64,000 nucleotides of DNA from Lysobacter defluvii IMMIB APB-9 = DSM 18482 (GCF_000423325.1 NZ_KE384007.1:189491-253490); one strand, 5' to 3'. Shown: positions 49,297 through 58,378, counted from the stretch's first letter. The notes: a model not told the origin generated them from the sequence alone. Made by a program: numbers and translations.

Positions 49297-50994
49297 ATGC
49301 GTCTGTCGCAGTTCCATCTCCGTACCAGCAAGGAAATCCCGGCCGAAGCCGAGCTCGCCAGCCACAAGCTGATGCTCAAGGCGGGCATGATCCGCAAGCT
49401 CGCCGCCGGACTCTATACCTGGACCCCGCTCGGCCTGCGCGTGCTGCGCAAGGTGGAGAAGGTGGTGCGGGAGGAGATGGACGCCGCCGGCGCCATCGAA
49501 ATGCTGATGCCGAACGTGCAGCCGCGCGAGCTGTGGGAAGAAACCGGGCGCTGGGAAAAGTTCGGCGGCCAGCTGCTGAAAATGCAGGACCGCAAGGAGG
49601 CCTGGTACTGCTACGGACCGACGCACGAGGAGGTCATCACCGACTTCGCGCGCAACGAGCTGGCCAGCTACAAGCAGCTGCCGGCGTGTTTCTACCAGAT
49701 CCAGACCAAGTTCCGCGACGAGATCCGCCCGCGCTTCGGCGTGATGCGCGCGCGCGAGTTCCTGATGAAGGATGCCTATTCCTTCCACCTCGATGAGGCC
49801 GACCTGCAGCGCCAGTACGAGGTGATGTACCAGGCTTACAGCCGGATATTCGAGCGGCTCGGCTTGCGTTTCCGCGCGGTGTTTGCCGATACCGGCGCGA
49901 TCGGCGGCAGCGCCTCGCACGAGTTCCACGTGCTGGCCGACTCGGGCGAGGACGCGATCGCCTTCGCCAGTGATTCGGGGTATGCGGCCAACGTGGAGCT
50001 TGCCGAGGCGGTCGCGCCCGGCCCGCGGCCCGAGCCGTCCGAATCCATGCGCGACGTGGAAACCCCGACGCAGAAAACCTGCGAAGCGGTCGCGGCGCTG
50101 ATGGGCATCCCGCTCCAGCGCACGGTGAAGACCCTGGCGCTGATGGGCGAGGACGGGTTCGTGGTGGCCCTGCTGCGCGGCGACCACGTGCCCAACGAGA
50201 TCAAGCTGGCCAAGCTCCCCGGCCTGGCCGGGTACCGGATGGCGACCGAGGCGGAGATTTCCGAACACCTGGGCGCGGCACCGGGATTCCTCGGGCCGAT
50301 CAACCCAAAAAAGCCGGTGAAGGTCGTTGCCGACCGGACCGTTGCCGCAATGGCGGATTTCGTCGTGGGCGCCAACCGCGACGGTTTCCATATTGCCGGG
50401 GTGAACTGGGGCCGCGACCTGCCCGAGCCGAACCTGGTGGCCGATCTGCGCAACGTCGTGGCGGGCGACCCCTCCCCCGACGGCCAGGGCACGCTCTCGA
50501 TCGCCCGCGGCATCGAAGTGGGACATATCTTCCAGCTCGGCCGCGCGTATGCCGAAGCGATGGAATGCACCGTGCTTGATTCCAACGGCAAGGCCGTGGT
50601 GCCGACGATGGGCTGCTACGGGATCGGGGTTTCGCGCATCGTCGCGGCCGCGATCGAGCAGAACCACGACGAGAACGGCGTGATCTGGCCGGAGGCCATG
50701 GCGCCGTGGCAGGTCGCCATCTGCGTGATCAATCCCAAGGGCGATGCCGCGGTGGAAGACGCCGCCGCCTCGCTGTACCGGGAGCTGCAGTCCGCCGGCG
50801 TCGAGGTGGTCCTGGACGACCGCGGCCTGCGGCCCGGCTCGATGTTTGCCGATATCGAACTGGTCGGCATCCCGCACCGCGTGGTGGTGTCCGGGCGCGG
50901 CCTGGAGGCCGGTACGTTTGAATACCGCCACCGCAGCGCGGCGGAATCGGAGAACCTGGACCGCGCTTCCGTGCTGGCTCGACTGGGCGCGTAA
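49297..50994 (+). CDS. proS: Proline-tRNA ligase (bacterial type with editing domain)
   Basis: ProRS charges tRNA-Pro and hydrolyses mischarged Ala-tRNA-Pro. The ATG at 49297 ([19 protein letters not shown]) gives 565 residues. Class II motif 2 is in [32 protein letters not shown] in outline, and motif 3 in [20 protein letters not shown]. The inserted editing domain (INS, about residues 225-400) contains [20 protein letters not shown], which includes the conserved Lys. The anticodon-binding domain ends the protein. A hairpin terminator follows at 51024. It is monocistronic. Confidence 0.97.
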   Translation: MRLSQFHLRTSKEIPAEAELASHKLMLKAGMIRKLAAGLYTWTPLGLRVLRKVEKVVREEMDAAGAIEMLMPNVQPRELWEETGRWEKFGGQLLKMQDRKEAWYCYGPTHEEVITDFARNELASYKQLPACFYQIQTKFRDEIRPRFGVMRAREFLMKDAYSFHLDEADLQRQYEVMYQAYSRIFERLGLRFRAVFADTGAIGGSASHEFHVLADSGEDAIAFASDSGYAANVELAEAVAPGPRPEPSESMRDVETPTQKTCEAVAALMGIPLQRTVKTLALMGEDGFVVALLRGDHVPNEIKLAKLPGLAGYRMATEAEISEHLGAAPGFLGPINPKKPVKVVADRTVAAMADFVVGANRDGFHIAGVNWGRDLPEPNLVADLRNVVAGDPSPDGQGTLSIARGIEVGHIFQLGRAYAEAMECTVLDSNGKAVVPTMGCYGIGVSRIVAAAIEQNHDENGVIWPEAMAPWQVAICVINPKGDAAVEDAAASLYRELQSAGVEVVLDDRGLRPGSMFADIELVGIPHRVVVSGRGLEAGTFEYRHRSAAESENLDRASVLARLGA

Positions 50995-51023
50995 GGCCAT
51001 ACCCGGAAGCGGGCGGCGGCTCC

Positions 51024-51050
51024 ACCCGGGGTAAACCCGGGTCCGGTTTT
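51024..51050 (+). terminator. Rho-independent terminator of proS
   Basis: ACCCGGG at 51024-51030 pairs with CCCGGGT at 51036-51042 around the loop GTAAA, and the stem is followed by CCGGTTTT. It begins 29 bp after the proS stop. The T run is short and separated from the stem by four bases, so this is a fair but not perfect terminator. Confidence 0.6.
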
Positions 51051-51156
51051 GCATTTCCCGCCCCAATCACGCCTTTCCCATTTACTCCGGCGCCGGCACC
51101 CCATTAACATGGCCGGCGCGGCCGCAGTGGCCGGGTTATTCCCCTACGGAGCCCAT

Positions 51157-51525
51157 ATGTCGATCGATATCAACTCCCTTTCCGCGCGAGAGCTCGAGAC
51201 CCTCATCAACAAGGCCAAGAAGCGCAAGACCACCCTGGCCAAGCGCAAGCCGGTCGCCCAGGTGCGCCGCAAGCTGGAGCAGCAGGCCAAGGCCGAGGGC
51301 TACACGATCGAGGAACTGTTCGGCACCACCGGCAGCACCGCCACCGCTCCGCGCAGCACCGGCCGCGTCGCCAAGAAGGCCCGCAAGCTGGGCAAGGTCC
51401 CGCCGAAGTACCGCAACCCGGACAACCCCGAGGAAACCTGGACCGGCCGCGGCCGCCAGCCCCGCTGGCTCGCCGCCCTGACCGCCGAGGGGCGCCAGGT
51501 GGAAGAGTTCCTGATCGAAAAATAA
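51157..51525 (+). CDS. H-NS family nucleoid protein
   Basis: H-NS-type proteins oligomerise along AT-rich DNA and silence it. The ATG at 51157 has GGAG 6 bp upstream. The 122-residue protein has an N-terminal helical oligomerisation region (MSIDINSLSARELETLINKA) and a basic linker (KKRKTTLAKRKP, KKARKLGK). Its C-terminal DNA-binding domain is PPKYRNPDNPEETWTGRGRQ then PRWL, where the TWTGRGRQPRW loop is the AT-hook-like minor-groove motif. Xanthomonas XrvA-type proteins look alike. It is monocistronic with its own terminator; which genes it silences is unknown. Confidence 0.93.
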   Translation: MSIDINSLSARELETLINKAKKRKTTLAKRKPVAQVRRKLEQQAKAEGYTIEELFGTTGSTATAPRSTGRVAKKARKLGKVPPKYRNPDNPEETWTGRGRQPRWLAALTAEGRQVEEFLIEK

Positions 51526-51528
51526 GAC

Positions 51529-51553
51529 GAAATGCCGGCTTCGCCGGCATTTC
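51529..51553 (+). terminator. Hairpin terminator of the H-NS-like gene
   Basis: GAAATGCCGGC (51529-51539) and GCCGGCATTTC (51543-51553) form an 11-bp perfect stem around TTC, 3 bp after the stop codon. ACTTTGT follows. The AT-rich base of the stem adds A and T runs on both sides, so it may work in both directions. The composite repeat copy D follows 9 bp later. Confidence 0.75.
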
Positions 51554-51562
51554 ACTTTGTCC

Positions 51563-51670
51563 CCCTCTCCCGCTTGCGGGAGAGGGCAGGGGTGAGGGGG
51601 CTTTTCTGCCGCGGTGCTGAAAGCCCCTCATCCGCCCTTTGGGCACCTTCTCCCGCAAGCGGGAGAAGGG
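51563..51670 (-). repeat. Composite palindromic element, copy D, between converging genes
   Basis: On the plus strand: CCCTCTCCCGC-TT-GCGGGAGAGGG, CAGGGGTGAGGGG, a 24-base spacer (GCTTTTC against GAAAGC), CCCCTCATCCGCCCTTTGGGC, then CCTTCTCCCGC-AA-GCGGGAGAAGGG. The order and orientation equal copy A in purL. It lies between the H-NS-like gene terminator and the end of the ThrE-type gene. Here it is wholly intergenic, so it has no coding role. Confidence 0.92.
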
Positions 51671-51697
51671 AGTAGAGCAAGGGAGAGGGGATAAACC

Positions 51698-53095
51698 CTA
51701 CAAATGCCGCCGCGACGGCAGCAGCAGATTCCCCAGCAGCAACCCGGCCAGCAGCGCGAGCAGGATGTTCATCACCCCGAGCATCGCCTCCTCGCCGACA
51801 TTCACGTCCTGCTGCTGCAGCAACGTCAGCAACCCGCGCAGGCTCGCGCTTCCCGGCACCAGCAGGATGATCCCCGGCACGCGCACGATCGCGCCCGGGC
51901 GGCCGGTCAGTTGTGCGTAGCCGTTGCCGGCGGCGGTCATCAGCATCGCAGCCAGGAAGATTCCGACCGGGGCGCCCCAGGCGAGGTCGGCGTGGCGTGA
52001 GACCAGGTAGCCGGCGGCGGCGGCGAGCATGACCACGGGGTAGTCGCGCACTTCGGCGCGGAAGGCCACGGCGAAGGCGAGCGCGGCGGCCGCCAGGGCG
52101 CTCCATTCCACCCAGTCCGGTTGCGGGCGCCAGGCGCGGACCTGGGGTTCCAGGCCGACGATGTTGGCCACGTACAGGGCGATCGCCGTCCCCACCGCCA
52201 GCTTCGCCACCGTGGTCACGGCGCCAGCAAAGCGCGAGGTGCCCGATACCAGGTGGCCGCTGGTCAGCTCGTTGACCGAGTTGGTCAGCGTCAGTCCGGG
52301 CAGCAGCGGGATCAGCGAGGCGATGATCACGGTGTTCTGGTTGATCGGCGCGACCAGGCTGGCGACCACCACCGCGACCAGGGTGACGAACATCGCCAGC
52401 AGCACCTCGGAGGCATCGCGCAGCCACGGGCGGGTCATCGCGCCCTGCAAGAGCACGCCGATCACCAGGCCGTTGACACCCGCCACGCCGATCTCCAGCC
52501 ACGGCAGGCGCAGCAACGCCGCGAGCGCCGCGCAGATCAGGCCGGCACCGAGCACTTCCACCACCCGGCTCCACCGGCTCGGCCGGCGGTCCAGCGCGCG
52601 CAGTGCGTCGAAGGCACCGGCCACGTCCAGCTCGCCGGCGATCAGCGCCTCGGCCACGCGGTCGGTCTCGGCCAGCCGGTGCAGGTCGGTGTCGCCTGGC
52701 GACAGCCGCACCACGCGGGTGATGTCGCTGCTGCCGGTGACCCGCTGCGGGTCGCTGAAGGACAGGATCAGCGCGGTCGGGCTGGACCACGGCTCGCACT
52801 CGACCCGCAGCCGCGCGGCCACGTCCAGCAGCGCCGCTTCCAGGCGTTGCGCGGTGGTGCCGTAGCGGTGCAGGCGGGTGGCCAGCTCGACCATGAAGTC
52901 GACCCGCTCGCCATAGCCCAGGTTGGCCAGAGGGCGGTTGCCCGCGGTGGTCGGATCCGGCGCGGTCCGCGCGGCCGGATCGGAGGCGGTGAGCAGCGGA
53001 TTCGCGCCCGGCGGCCCGCCCGGGGCACTGTGGCCGAGGTCGGGCAAAGGGACGTCGGGCGGGGTCTGGGGCGGGGTCTGGGGCGGGGTCTGCAT
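51698..53095 (-). CDS. ThrE-type threonine/serine exporter family protein
   Basis: ThrE proteins export threonine and serine and join two modules (DUF1212 and DUF3815). The ATG at 53095 gives 465 residues. A Pro-rich N-terminus begins with repeated QTPP units. The soluble part follows (ERVDFMVELATRLHRYGTTAQRLEAALLDVAARL, the module-1 signature), then about ten membrane helices including NQNTVIIASLIPLLPGLTLTNSVNELTSGH and the module-2 pattern RVPGIILLVPGSASLRGLLTLLQ. Actual substrates are untested. It diverges from the mla operon across 70 bp. Confidence 0.88.
   Translation of the reverse strand: MQTPPQTPPQTPPDVPLPDLGHSAPGGPPGANPLLTASDPAARTAPDPTTAGNRPLANLGYGERVDFMVELATRLHRYGTTAQRLEAALLDVAARLRVECEPWSSPTALILSFSDPQRVTGSSDITRVVRLSPGDTDLHRLAETDRVAEALIAGELDVAGAFDALRALDRRPSRWSRVVEVLGAGLICAALAALLRLPWLEIGVAGVNGLVIGVLLQGAMTRPWLRDASEVLLAMFVTLVAVVVASLVAPINQNTVIIASLIPLLPGLTLTNSVNELTSGHLVSGTSRFAGAVTTVAKLAVGTAIALYVANIVGLEPQVRAWRPQPDWVEWSALAAAALAFAVAFRAEVRDYPVVMLAAAAGYLVSRHADLAWGAPVGIFLAAMLMTAAGNGYAQLTGRPGAIVRVPGIILLVPGSASLRGLLTLLQQQDVNVGEEAMLGVMNILLALLAGLLLGNLLLPSRRHL
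53059..53092. repeat. 12-bp tandem repeat at the start of the ThrE-type gene
   Basis: GCGGGGTCTGGG is repeated 2.8 times (53059-53070, 53071-53082, then a partial copy) and encodes the repeated PPQT peptide directly after the start Met of the exporter gene. As the unit is a multiple of three, slippage would change only the number of PPQT units. Confidence 0.85.
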
Positions 53096-53165
53096 CGCGC
53101 CGTAGCATGGCACGCAGCCCAGCGTGCGGACAGCTCCACGCGGCGCCGGGTATGCTCGGCCCGGC

Positions 53166-54278
53166 ATGAGCGAGCGCGACCCACAGCCCCGAATCGAGGC
53201 CGGCCAGCCCGACGGCACCGTGCGCCTCCTCGGCGCGTGGACCCTGGCCGAGGCCGAGGGCATCCGGCGCGCCCTCGAGGAAGCGCCCGACGACGCACGC
53301 CAGGTCGATGCCAGTGGCGTCGCCCGGCTCGATTCGCTCGGCGTGCTGCAGCTGCTGCGCTTCGCCCGCAAGCGCAAGCTCGACTTCGCCGGCTTCCGCT
53401 TCAGTGACGAGCACGGACCGCTGGTCGCCGCCATCGGCGATGTCGCCGACGACCGCCCGCCGAAGAAGCGCGAGTACGGCGTCGCCGACGCCCTCGCCCG
53501 CCTCGGCAAGGCGATGTACCGCAACGGCCAGGAAGTGCTGGCGCTGGTCGCCTTCCTGGGCGAGGTGCTGGTCAAGATGACGCGCCTGGTCCGCGAGCCG
53601 CGCCGGCTGCGCGCCACCTCCACCGTCTACCACATGGAGCAGGTCGGCCTGGACGCGGTGCCGCTGGTGTTCCTGCTGTGCTTCCTGGTCGGCGCGGTGA
53701 TCGCCTTCCTGGGCGCGAACGTGCTGCGCGACTTCGGTGCCACCCAGTTCGTGGTGGAACTGGTCAGCATCTCGTTCCTGCGCGAGTTCGCGGTGCTGCT
53801 GACGGCGATCATCCTTGCCGGCCGCACCGCCAGCGCCTTCACCGCGCACATCGGTTCGATGGTCAGCCGCGAGGAGGTCGACGCGATCCGCGCCCTGGGG
53901 CTGGATCCGATCGACCTGCTGGTGATCCCGCGCATCAGCGCCCTGCTGGTGATGCTGCCGCTGCTGACCTTCCTGGGGATGATCGCCGGCCTGCTGGGCG
54001 GACTGGTCGTGGGCGTGTTCGGGCTGGACATCGCGCCGCAGCAGTACCTGGGGCGCATGCAGAACACGATGGACCTCAAGCACATGTGGGTCGGGTTGTC
54101 GAAGGCACCGGTGTTCGCGATGCTGATCGGCCTGATCGGCTGCCTGGAGGGCATGCAGGTCACCGGCACCGCGCAGTCGGTGGGCGAGCGGACCACCTCC
54201 TCGGTGGTGCAGTCGATCTCGGTGGTGATCATCCTCGACGCCTTTGCCGCGATGTGGTTCATGGAGATGGGCTGGTGA
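53166..54278 (+). CDS. mlaE: STAS-MlaE fusion permease of an MCE-type lipid transporter
   Basis: MlaE permeases move phospholipids between inner membrane and the MlaD ring. The ATG at 53166 gives 370 residues. The first 100 or so form a STAS domain (VRLLGAWTLAEAEGIRRALEE and VDASGVARLDSLGVLQLLRF), which is a separate protein, MlaB, in E. coli. The MlaE domain has VPLVFLLCFLVGAVIAFLGA, GRTASAFTAHIGSM and EEVDAIRALGLDPIDLLVIPR, the family EQ-loop signature. It overlaps the next gene by 4 bp and opens the four-gene operon. Confidence 0.93.
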   Translation: MSERDPQPRIEAGQPDGTVRLLGAWTLAEAEGIRRALEEAPDDARQVDASGVARLDSLGVLQLLRFARKRKLDFAGFRFSDEHGPLVAAIGDVADDRPPKKREYGVADALARLGKAMYRNGQEVLALVAFLGEVLVKMTRLVREPRRLRATSTVYHMEQVGLDAVPLVFLLCFLVGAVIAFLGANVLRDFGATQFVVELVSISFLREFAVLLTAIILAGRTASAFTAHIGSMVSREEVDAIRALGLDPIDLLVIPRISALLVMLPLLTFLGMIAGLLGGLVVGVFGLDIAPQQYLGRMQNTMDLKHMWVGLSKAPVFAMLIGLIGCLEGMQVTGTAQSVGERTTSSVVQSISVVIILDAFAAMWFMEMGW

Positions 54279-55084
54279 GCGCCGCCGTCCCGGACCCGAT
54301 CATCCGCGTGCGCGGGCTGGTCAACCGCTTCGGCAAGCAGGTGGTGCACGACGGGCTGGACCTGGAGGTCCGGCGCGGCGAGATCCTCGGCGTGGTCGGC
54401 GGGTCCGGCAGCGGCAAGTCGGTGCTGATGCGCTCGATCATCGGCCTGCGGCGGCCCGACGAGGGCGAGGTCGAGGTGCTGGGGATCGACGCGCTCAACG
54501 CCACCGAAGCGCAGCGCCGGCACATTGAGCAGCACAGCGGCGTGCTGTTCCAGGACGGCGCCCTGTTCTCCTCGCTGACCGTCGGCGAGAACGTGCAGGT
54601 GCCGCTGAAGGAGTACCACCGCCACCTGCCGGAGCCCCTGCTCTACGAGCTCGCCCTGCTGAAGGTGAAGCTGTCGGGCCTGCCGGCCGAGGCGATCAAC
54701 AAGTTGCCCTCGCAGCTGTCCGGCGGCATGCGCAAGCGCGCCGGGCTGGCGCGGGCGCTGGCGATGGACCCGCCGCTGCTGTTCCTGGACGAGCCCACCG
54801 CCGGCCTGGACCCGATCGGCGCGGCCGCCTTCGACGACCTGGTGCGCACCCTGCAGCAGGCACTGGGGCTGACGGTGTTCCTCATCACCCATGACCTGGA
54901 CACGCTTTACGCTATCTGCGACCGGGTCGCGGTGCTGGCCGACAAGCGGGTGATCGCCTGCGCACCGCTGCCCGAGATCGAACGGCTCGACCACCCCTGG
55001 GTGCGCGAGTACTTCCATGGTCCCCGCGCCCGTGCCGCCAAGGACACGGGTGCGCCGGGGCAGACCGCCGAGGCAAGCTGCTGA
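54275..55084 (+). CDS. mlaF: ABC transporter ATP-binding protein (MlaF type)
   Basis: The start is a GTG overlapping the permease stop (GTGA), giving 269 residues. Walker A GGSGSGKS, Q-loop in GVLFQDGALFSSLTVGENVQVPL, signature LSGGMRKRAGLARALA, Walker B LLFLDEPTAGLDP and the switch His in LITHD are all present. SSLTV and VPLKEY after the Q-loop are typical of MlaF. The short Ala-rich tail may contact the STAS domain as the MlaF C-terminus does. It energises lipid movement by the operon-encoded MlaE and MlaD. Confidence 0.93.
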   Translation: MSAAVPDPIIRVRGLVNRFGKQVVHDGLDLEVRRGEILGVVGGSGSGKSVLMRSIIGLRRPDEGEVEVLGIDALNATEAQRRHIEQHSGVLFQDGALFSSLTVGENVQVPLKEYHRHLPEPLLYELALLKVKLSGLPAEAINKLPSQLSGGMRKRAGLARALAMDPPLLFLDEPTAGLDPIGAAAFDDLVRTLQQALGLTVFLITHDLDTLYAICDRVAVLADKRVIACAPLPEIERLDHPWVREYFHGPRARAAKDTGAPGQTAEASC

Positions 55085-56016
55085 TGGAAACCAAGGCCAA
55101 CTACGTCCTGATCGGCGCCTTCACGATCATCGTCAGCGTCGCCCTGCTGCTGTTCGCCCTGTGGGGCGCCAACTGGTCGTCCGAGCGCAGCTGGCAGGAA
55201 TACCTGGTGATCTTCAACGAGCCGGTCACCGGCCTGAGCGAGGGCAGCGCGGTGCAGTACAACGGCATCGCCGTGGGCACAGTCGAGCGCCTGAGCCTGG
55301 CCCCCGATGACCCGCGCCGGGTCCGCGCCCTGCTGCGCATCCAGGCCCGTGCGCCGGTCAAGAGTGATACCCGCGCCAAGATGTCGATGTCGGGCCTGAC
55401 CGGCAGCCCCTTCATCCAGCTCACCGGCGGCAGCCCGGAGGCGCCGCGACTGGACGCCGTGTACAGCGGCCGCGCGCCCTGGCCGGTGATCGAGACCGAG
55501 CCGTCCGCGCTGCAGAACATCGCCGACACCGCCAACCGCCTGGTCGCCCGCCTGGACCAGCTGCTCAGCGAGGAGAACATCGAGCGGGTGTCTGCCTCGC
55601 TGGACAACATCCGCCTGCTCACCGAGTCGGTGGCCGAGCAGCGCGACGACGTGCGCGAGATCATGCTCAACGCCCGCGCCGCCAGCGAGCAGCTGCAGCA
55701 GACCCTGCAGCGCACCGACCGCGCGATCGCCGACATCGACCGCGACGTGATCCAGCGCCTGCCGGCCCTGGTCGACCGGCTCGACCACGCACTGGTGGAA
55801 CTGGACTCCGCCGCCCAGGGCGCCAACGGCCTGGTGAACGAGAACCGCGCCGCGATCAGCAGCTTCGCCAACGACGGCCTCGCCCAGCTGGGCCCGACGC
55901 TGGGCGAGGTCCGCAGCCTGGTGCGCGACCTGCGCCGCATCAGCGACCGCCTCGACAACAACCCCACCGGCTACCTGCTGGGCCGCGACGCGCCGAAGGA
56001 GTTCGAGCCCGAATGA
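55084..56016 (+). CDS. mlaD: MCE domain protein (MlaD type)
   Basis: This 310-residue protein has one N-terminal membrane helix (YVLIGAFTIIVSVALLLFAL, about 7-26), then an MCE domain (about 40-120) with YLVIFNEPVTGLSEGSAVQYNGIAVGTV and MSGLTGSPFIQLTGG. A long helical tail (about 140-290) has heptad character (ENIERVSASLDNIRLLTESV). MCE proteins form hexameric rings or tubes carrying lipids across the periplasm. The tail is much longer than in E. coli MlaD (183 residues) and may build a short tube. It shares one base with mlaF and overlaps the next gene. Confidence 0.92.
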   Translation: METKANYVLIGAFTIIVSVALLLFALWGANWSSERSWQEYLVIFNEPVTGLSEGSAVQYNGIAVGTVERLSLAPDDPRRVRALLRIQARAPVKSDTRAKMSMSGLTGSPFIQLTGGSPEAPRLDAVYSGRAPWPVIETEPSALQNIADTANRLVARLDQLLSEENIERVSASLDNIRLLTESVAEQRDDVREIMLNARAASEQLQQTLQRTDRAIADIDRDVIQRLPALVDRLDHALVELDSAAQGANGLVNENRAAISSFANDGLAQLGPTLGEVRSLVRDLRRISDRLDNNPTGYLLGRDAPKEFEPE

Positions 56017-56654
56017 AGACGACCAGGTTCCTCACCGCCACCGCGCTGCTCCTCTCCCTCTCCGCGTGCGCCCTGCTCAACGGCGGCAGCAACGACAAGC
56101 GCTCGACCATCTACGTGCTCGATCCGCGGGTGGAGGCGGGCGCGGATTGGCCGCAGGCCGACTGGCAGCTCACCCTGGCCCGCGCGGAAGCCTCGCGGAT
56201 GACCGACAGCCTGCGGATCATGGTCCGCCCCACCCCGCACGAGGTGCAGGTTTACAAGGGCGCGGCCTGGGGCAAGATGCCGACCGACATGGTCGAGGAC
56301 GCGCTGCTGCGCGCCCTGGAGGACTCCGGCCGGATCGGCGCGGTGGCGCGCCAGGGCAGCGGCGTCGGGGCCAACTACCGCCTGGTGCTGGACCTGCGCC
56401 GCTTCGAGTCCGCCTACGACGGCCTGCCGGCGCCCTCGGCCAACATCGAGCTGGCGGCCAAGCTCCTGGACGTGCGCGGCCAGGAGGTGGTCGCCTCGCG
56501 CACCTTCCGCCATTCCACGCCCGCGGCCGGTACCGGCACCGAGGAGGTGGTTCGCGCCTTCGAGCAGTCCCTGCACCATGTCACCAGCGAGCTCGCCGGC
56601 TGGACGCTCGCCAGCGGCAACGCCCACTTCACCCGCCGGGCGCCGGCGCCTTGA
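56013..56654 (+). CDS. ABC-type transport auxiliary lipoprotein (PqiC-like)
   Basis: The 213-residue protein has a lipoprotein signal (lipobox LSAC, Cys 19) and the ABC_trans_aux pattern: STIYVLDPRVE, LRIMVRPTPHEVQVYKGAAWGKMPTDMVEDALLRALE and YRLVLDLRRFESAYDG. Lipoproteins of this family (PqiC) form outer membrane rings that receive MCE tubes. This fits the absence of MlaA and MlaC genes here and suggests a system closer to Pqi/Ttg2 hybrids than to canonical Mla. It is last in the operon, overlapping mlaD by 4 bp. Confidence 0.88.
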   Translation: MKTTRFLTATALLLSLSACALLNGGSNDKRSTIYVLDPRVEAGADWPQADWQLTLARAEASRMTDSLRIMVRPTPHEVQVYKGAAWGKMPTDMVEDALLRALEDSGRIGAVARQGSGVGANYRLVLDLRRFESAYDGLPAPSANIELAAKLLDVRGQEVVASRTFRHSTPAAGTGTEEVVRAFEQSLHHVTSELAGWTLASGNAHFTRRAPAP

Positions 56655-56660
56655 GCCCGG

Positions 56661-56688
56661 TGGATTCCCGCGTGCGCGGGAATGACGG
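56661..56688. repeat. Family-2 palindromic repeat after the mla operon
   Basis: TGGATTCCCGCG-TG-CGCGGGAATGACGG is a close relative of the repeat at 18646, with TT/AA replacing CC/GG at one stem position. It begins 6 bp after the stop of the auxiliary lipoprotein gene and ends 63 bp before the next ATG. It could serve as a terminator. Confidence 0.8.
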
Positions 56689-56751
56689 AGCGGGATTTGG
56701 CGTGCTTGAACAAACCCGCGACAATGCCCGGTGGACCCGCAGGAGCCCGCC

Positions 56752-58377
56752 ATGAACGACCCGACCCAAGCCCCCGAGACCGAACGCGACGTGATGGAGT
56801 ACGACGTCATCACCGTCGGCGCCGGGCCGGCCGGGCTGGCGTTCGCGATCCGGCTCAAGCAGCTGGATCCGGAGATCAACGTCTGCGTGATCGAGAAGGG
56901 CGCGACCGTCGGCGCCCACATCCTTTCCGGCGCGGTCATCGAGACCGGCCCGCTGGACGAGCTGCTCCCGGGCTGGCGCGACAACCCGCCGCCGGTGTGC
57001 GTGGACGCCAAGGAAGACGAGTTCTGGCTGCTCAGCAAGGACGGGGGCCGCAAGCTGCCCGTCCCGCCGGGCATGAACAACCACGGCAACGTGATCGTCA
57101 GCCTGGGCGCGATGTGCGCCTGGCTGGCGCCGCAGGCCGAGGCGCTCGGGGTCGACGTCTTCCCCGGCTTCGCCGCCGCCGAGACCCTGCATGACGAGGA
57201 CGGCGCCGTCACCGGCGTGCGCATCGGCGACATGGGCGTGGCGAAGGACGGCAGCCACAAGCCCGGCTACACCCAGGGCATCGACATCAAGGCCAAGGTG
57301 ACCGTGCTGGCCGAGGGCGCGCGCGGCCACCTGACCAAGCGGCTGGTCAAGCGCTTCGCGCTGGACGCCGAGTCCGACCCGCAGGGCTACTCGATCGGCA
57401 TCAAGGAGCTGTGGCAGGTCCCCGAGGAGCGCACCAGCCCCGGCAAGATCGTCCATAGCTTCGGCTGGCCCGCCGACAAGTCCACCTACGGCGGCAGCTT
57501 CATCTACCACCTCGACAAGGGCCGCATCGCCATCGGCTACGTCACTGGCCTGGACTACGAGGACCCGGAGTACCGCCCGTGGGAGGCGTTCCAGCAGTTC
57601 AAGCACCACCCCATGGTCAAGCCACTGCTGGAAGGCGGCGAGATCATCTCCGCCGGCGCCCGCGCGATCGTGACCGGCGGCTACCAGTCCCTGCCCCGCG
57701 TGGAGATGCCCGGCGCCCTGCTGATCGGCGACACCGCCGGCCTGCTCAACGTGCCCAAGGTCAAGGGCACCCACCAGGCGATCCGCAGCGGCATGCTGGC
57801 CGCCGAGCACCTGGCCGCCAACGCCCTGTCGCCGAAGGGCTTCGACGCCAAGCTGCGCGACAGCGCGGTCATGGCCGAGCTCAAGTCGGTCCGCAACATC
57901 AAGCCCGGCTTCAAGAAGGGCCTGTGGATGGGCATCCTCAACGCCGGCTGGGAAACCATCACCGGCGGCCGCTCGCCCTGGACCCTGAAGAACCGCGCCG
58001 ACTGGAGCTCGCTTGAGAAGCTCGCCGAGTACGAGGCCCCCGACCGCGGCTGGGTCGACCGCGACCTTGCCCCGCGCGACCGCCTGGCCGGCGTGTACTT
58101 CGCCGCCACCGACCACGACGAGGACCAGCCCGTCCACCTGATCGTGCACGACACCAGCATCTGCGTGGAGCGATGCACCGTCGAATACGGCAATCCCTGC
58201 ACCCGCTTCTGTCCCGCCGGCGTCTACGAGATGGTCGAGGACGAGGGCGGCCGCAGGCTGCAGATCAACGCCGCCAACTGCGTGCACTGCAAGACCTGCG
58301 ACATCAAGGACCCGTACGAGATCATCACGTGGGTGACCCCGGAGGGAGGGGCGGGGCCGAATTACCAGAACCTCTGA
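56752..58377 (+). CDS. Electron transfer flavoprotein-ubiquinone oxidoreductase
   Basis: ETF-QO passes electrons from ETF, reduced by acyl-CoA and other dehydrogenases, to ubiquinone at the inner membrane. The ATG at 56752 has AGGAG upstream. The 541-residue protein opens with the FAD-binding DVITVGAGPAGLAFAIRLKQ. It has GAHILSGAVIETGPL, the quinone-binding hydrophobic region near KGTHQAIRSGMLAAEH, and a C-terminal 4Fe-4S domain (C-x-rich: ERCTVEYGNPCTRFCPAGVYE and NAANCVHCKTCDIKDP). The ending ITWVTPEGGAGPNYQNL is nearly invariant in the family. ETF subunits are not in the window. Confidence 0.97.
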   Translation: MNDPTQAPETERDVMEYDVITVGAGPAGLAFAIRLKQLDPEINVCVIEKGATVGAHILSGAVIETGPLDELLPGWRDNPPPVCVDAKEDEFWLLSKDGGRKLPVPPGMNNHGNVIVSLGAMCAWLAPQAEALGVDVFPGFAAAETLHDEDGAVTGVRIGDMGVAKDGSHKPGYTQGIDIKAKVTVLAEGARGHLTKRLVKRFALDAESDPQGYSIGIKELWQVPEERTSPGKIVHSFGWPADKSTYGGSFIYHLDKGRIAIGYVTGLDYEDPEYRPWEAFQQFKHHPMVKPLLEGGEIISAGARAIVTGGYQSLPRVEMPGALLIGDTAGLLNVPKVKGTHQAIRSGMLAAEHLAANALSPKGFDAKLRDSAVMAELKSVRNIKPGFKKGLWMGILNAGWETITGGRSPWTLKNRADWSSLEKLAEYEAPDRGWVDRDLAPRDRLAGVYFAATDHDEDQPVHLIVHDTSICVERCTVEYGNPCTRFCPAGVYEMVEDEGGRRLQINAANCVHCKTCDIKDPYEIITWVTPEGGAGPNYQNL

Positions 58378-58378
58378 T

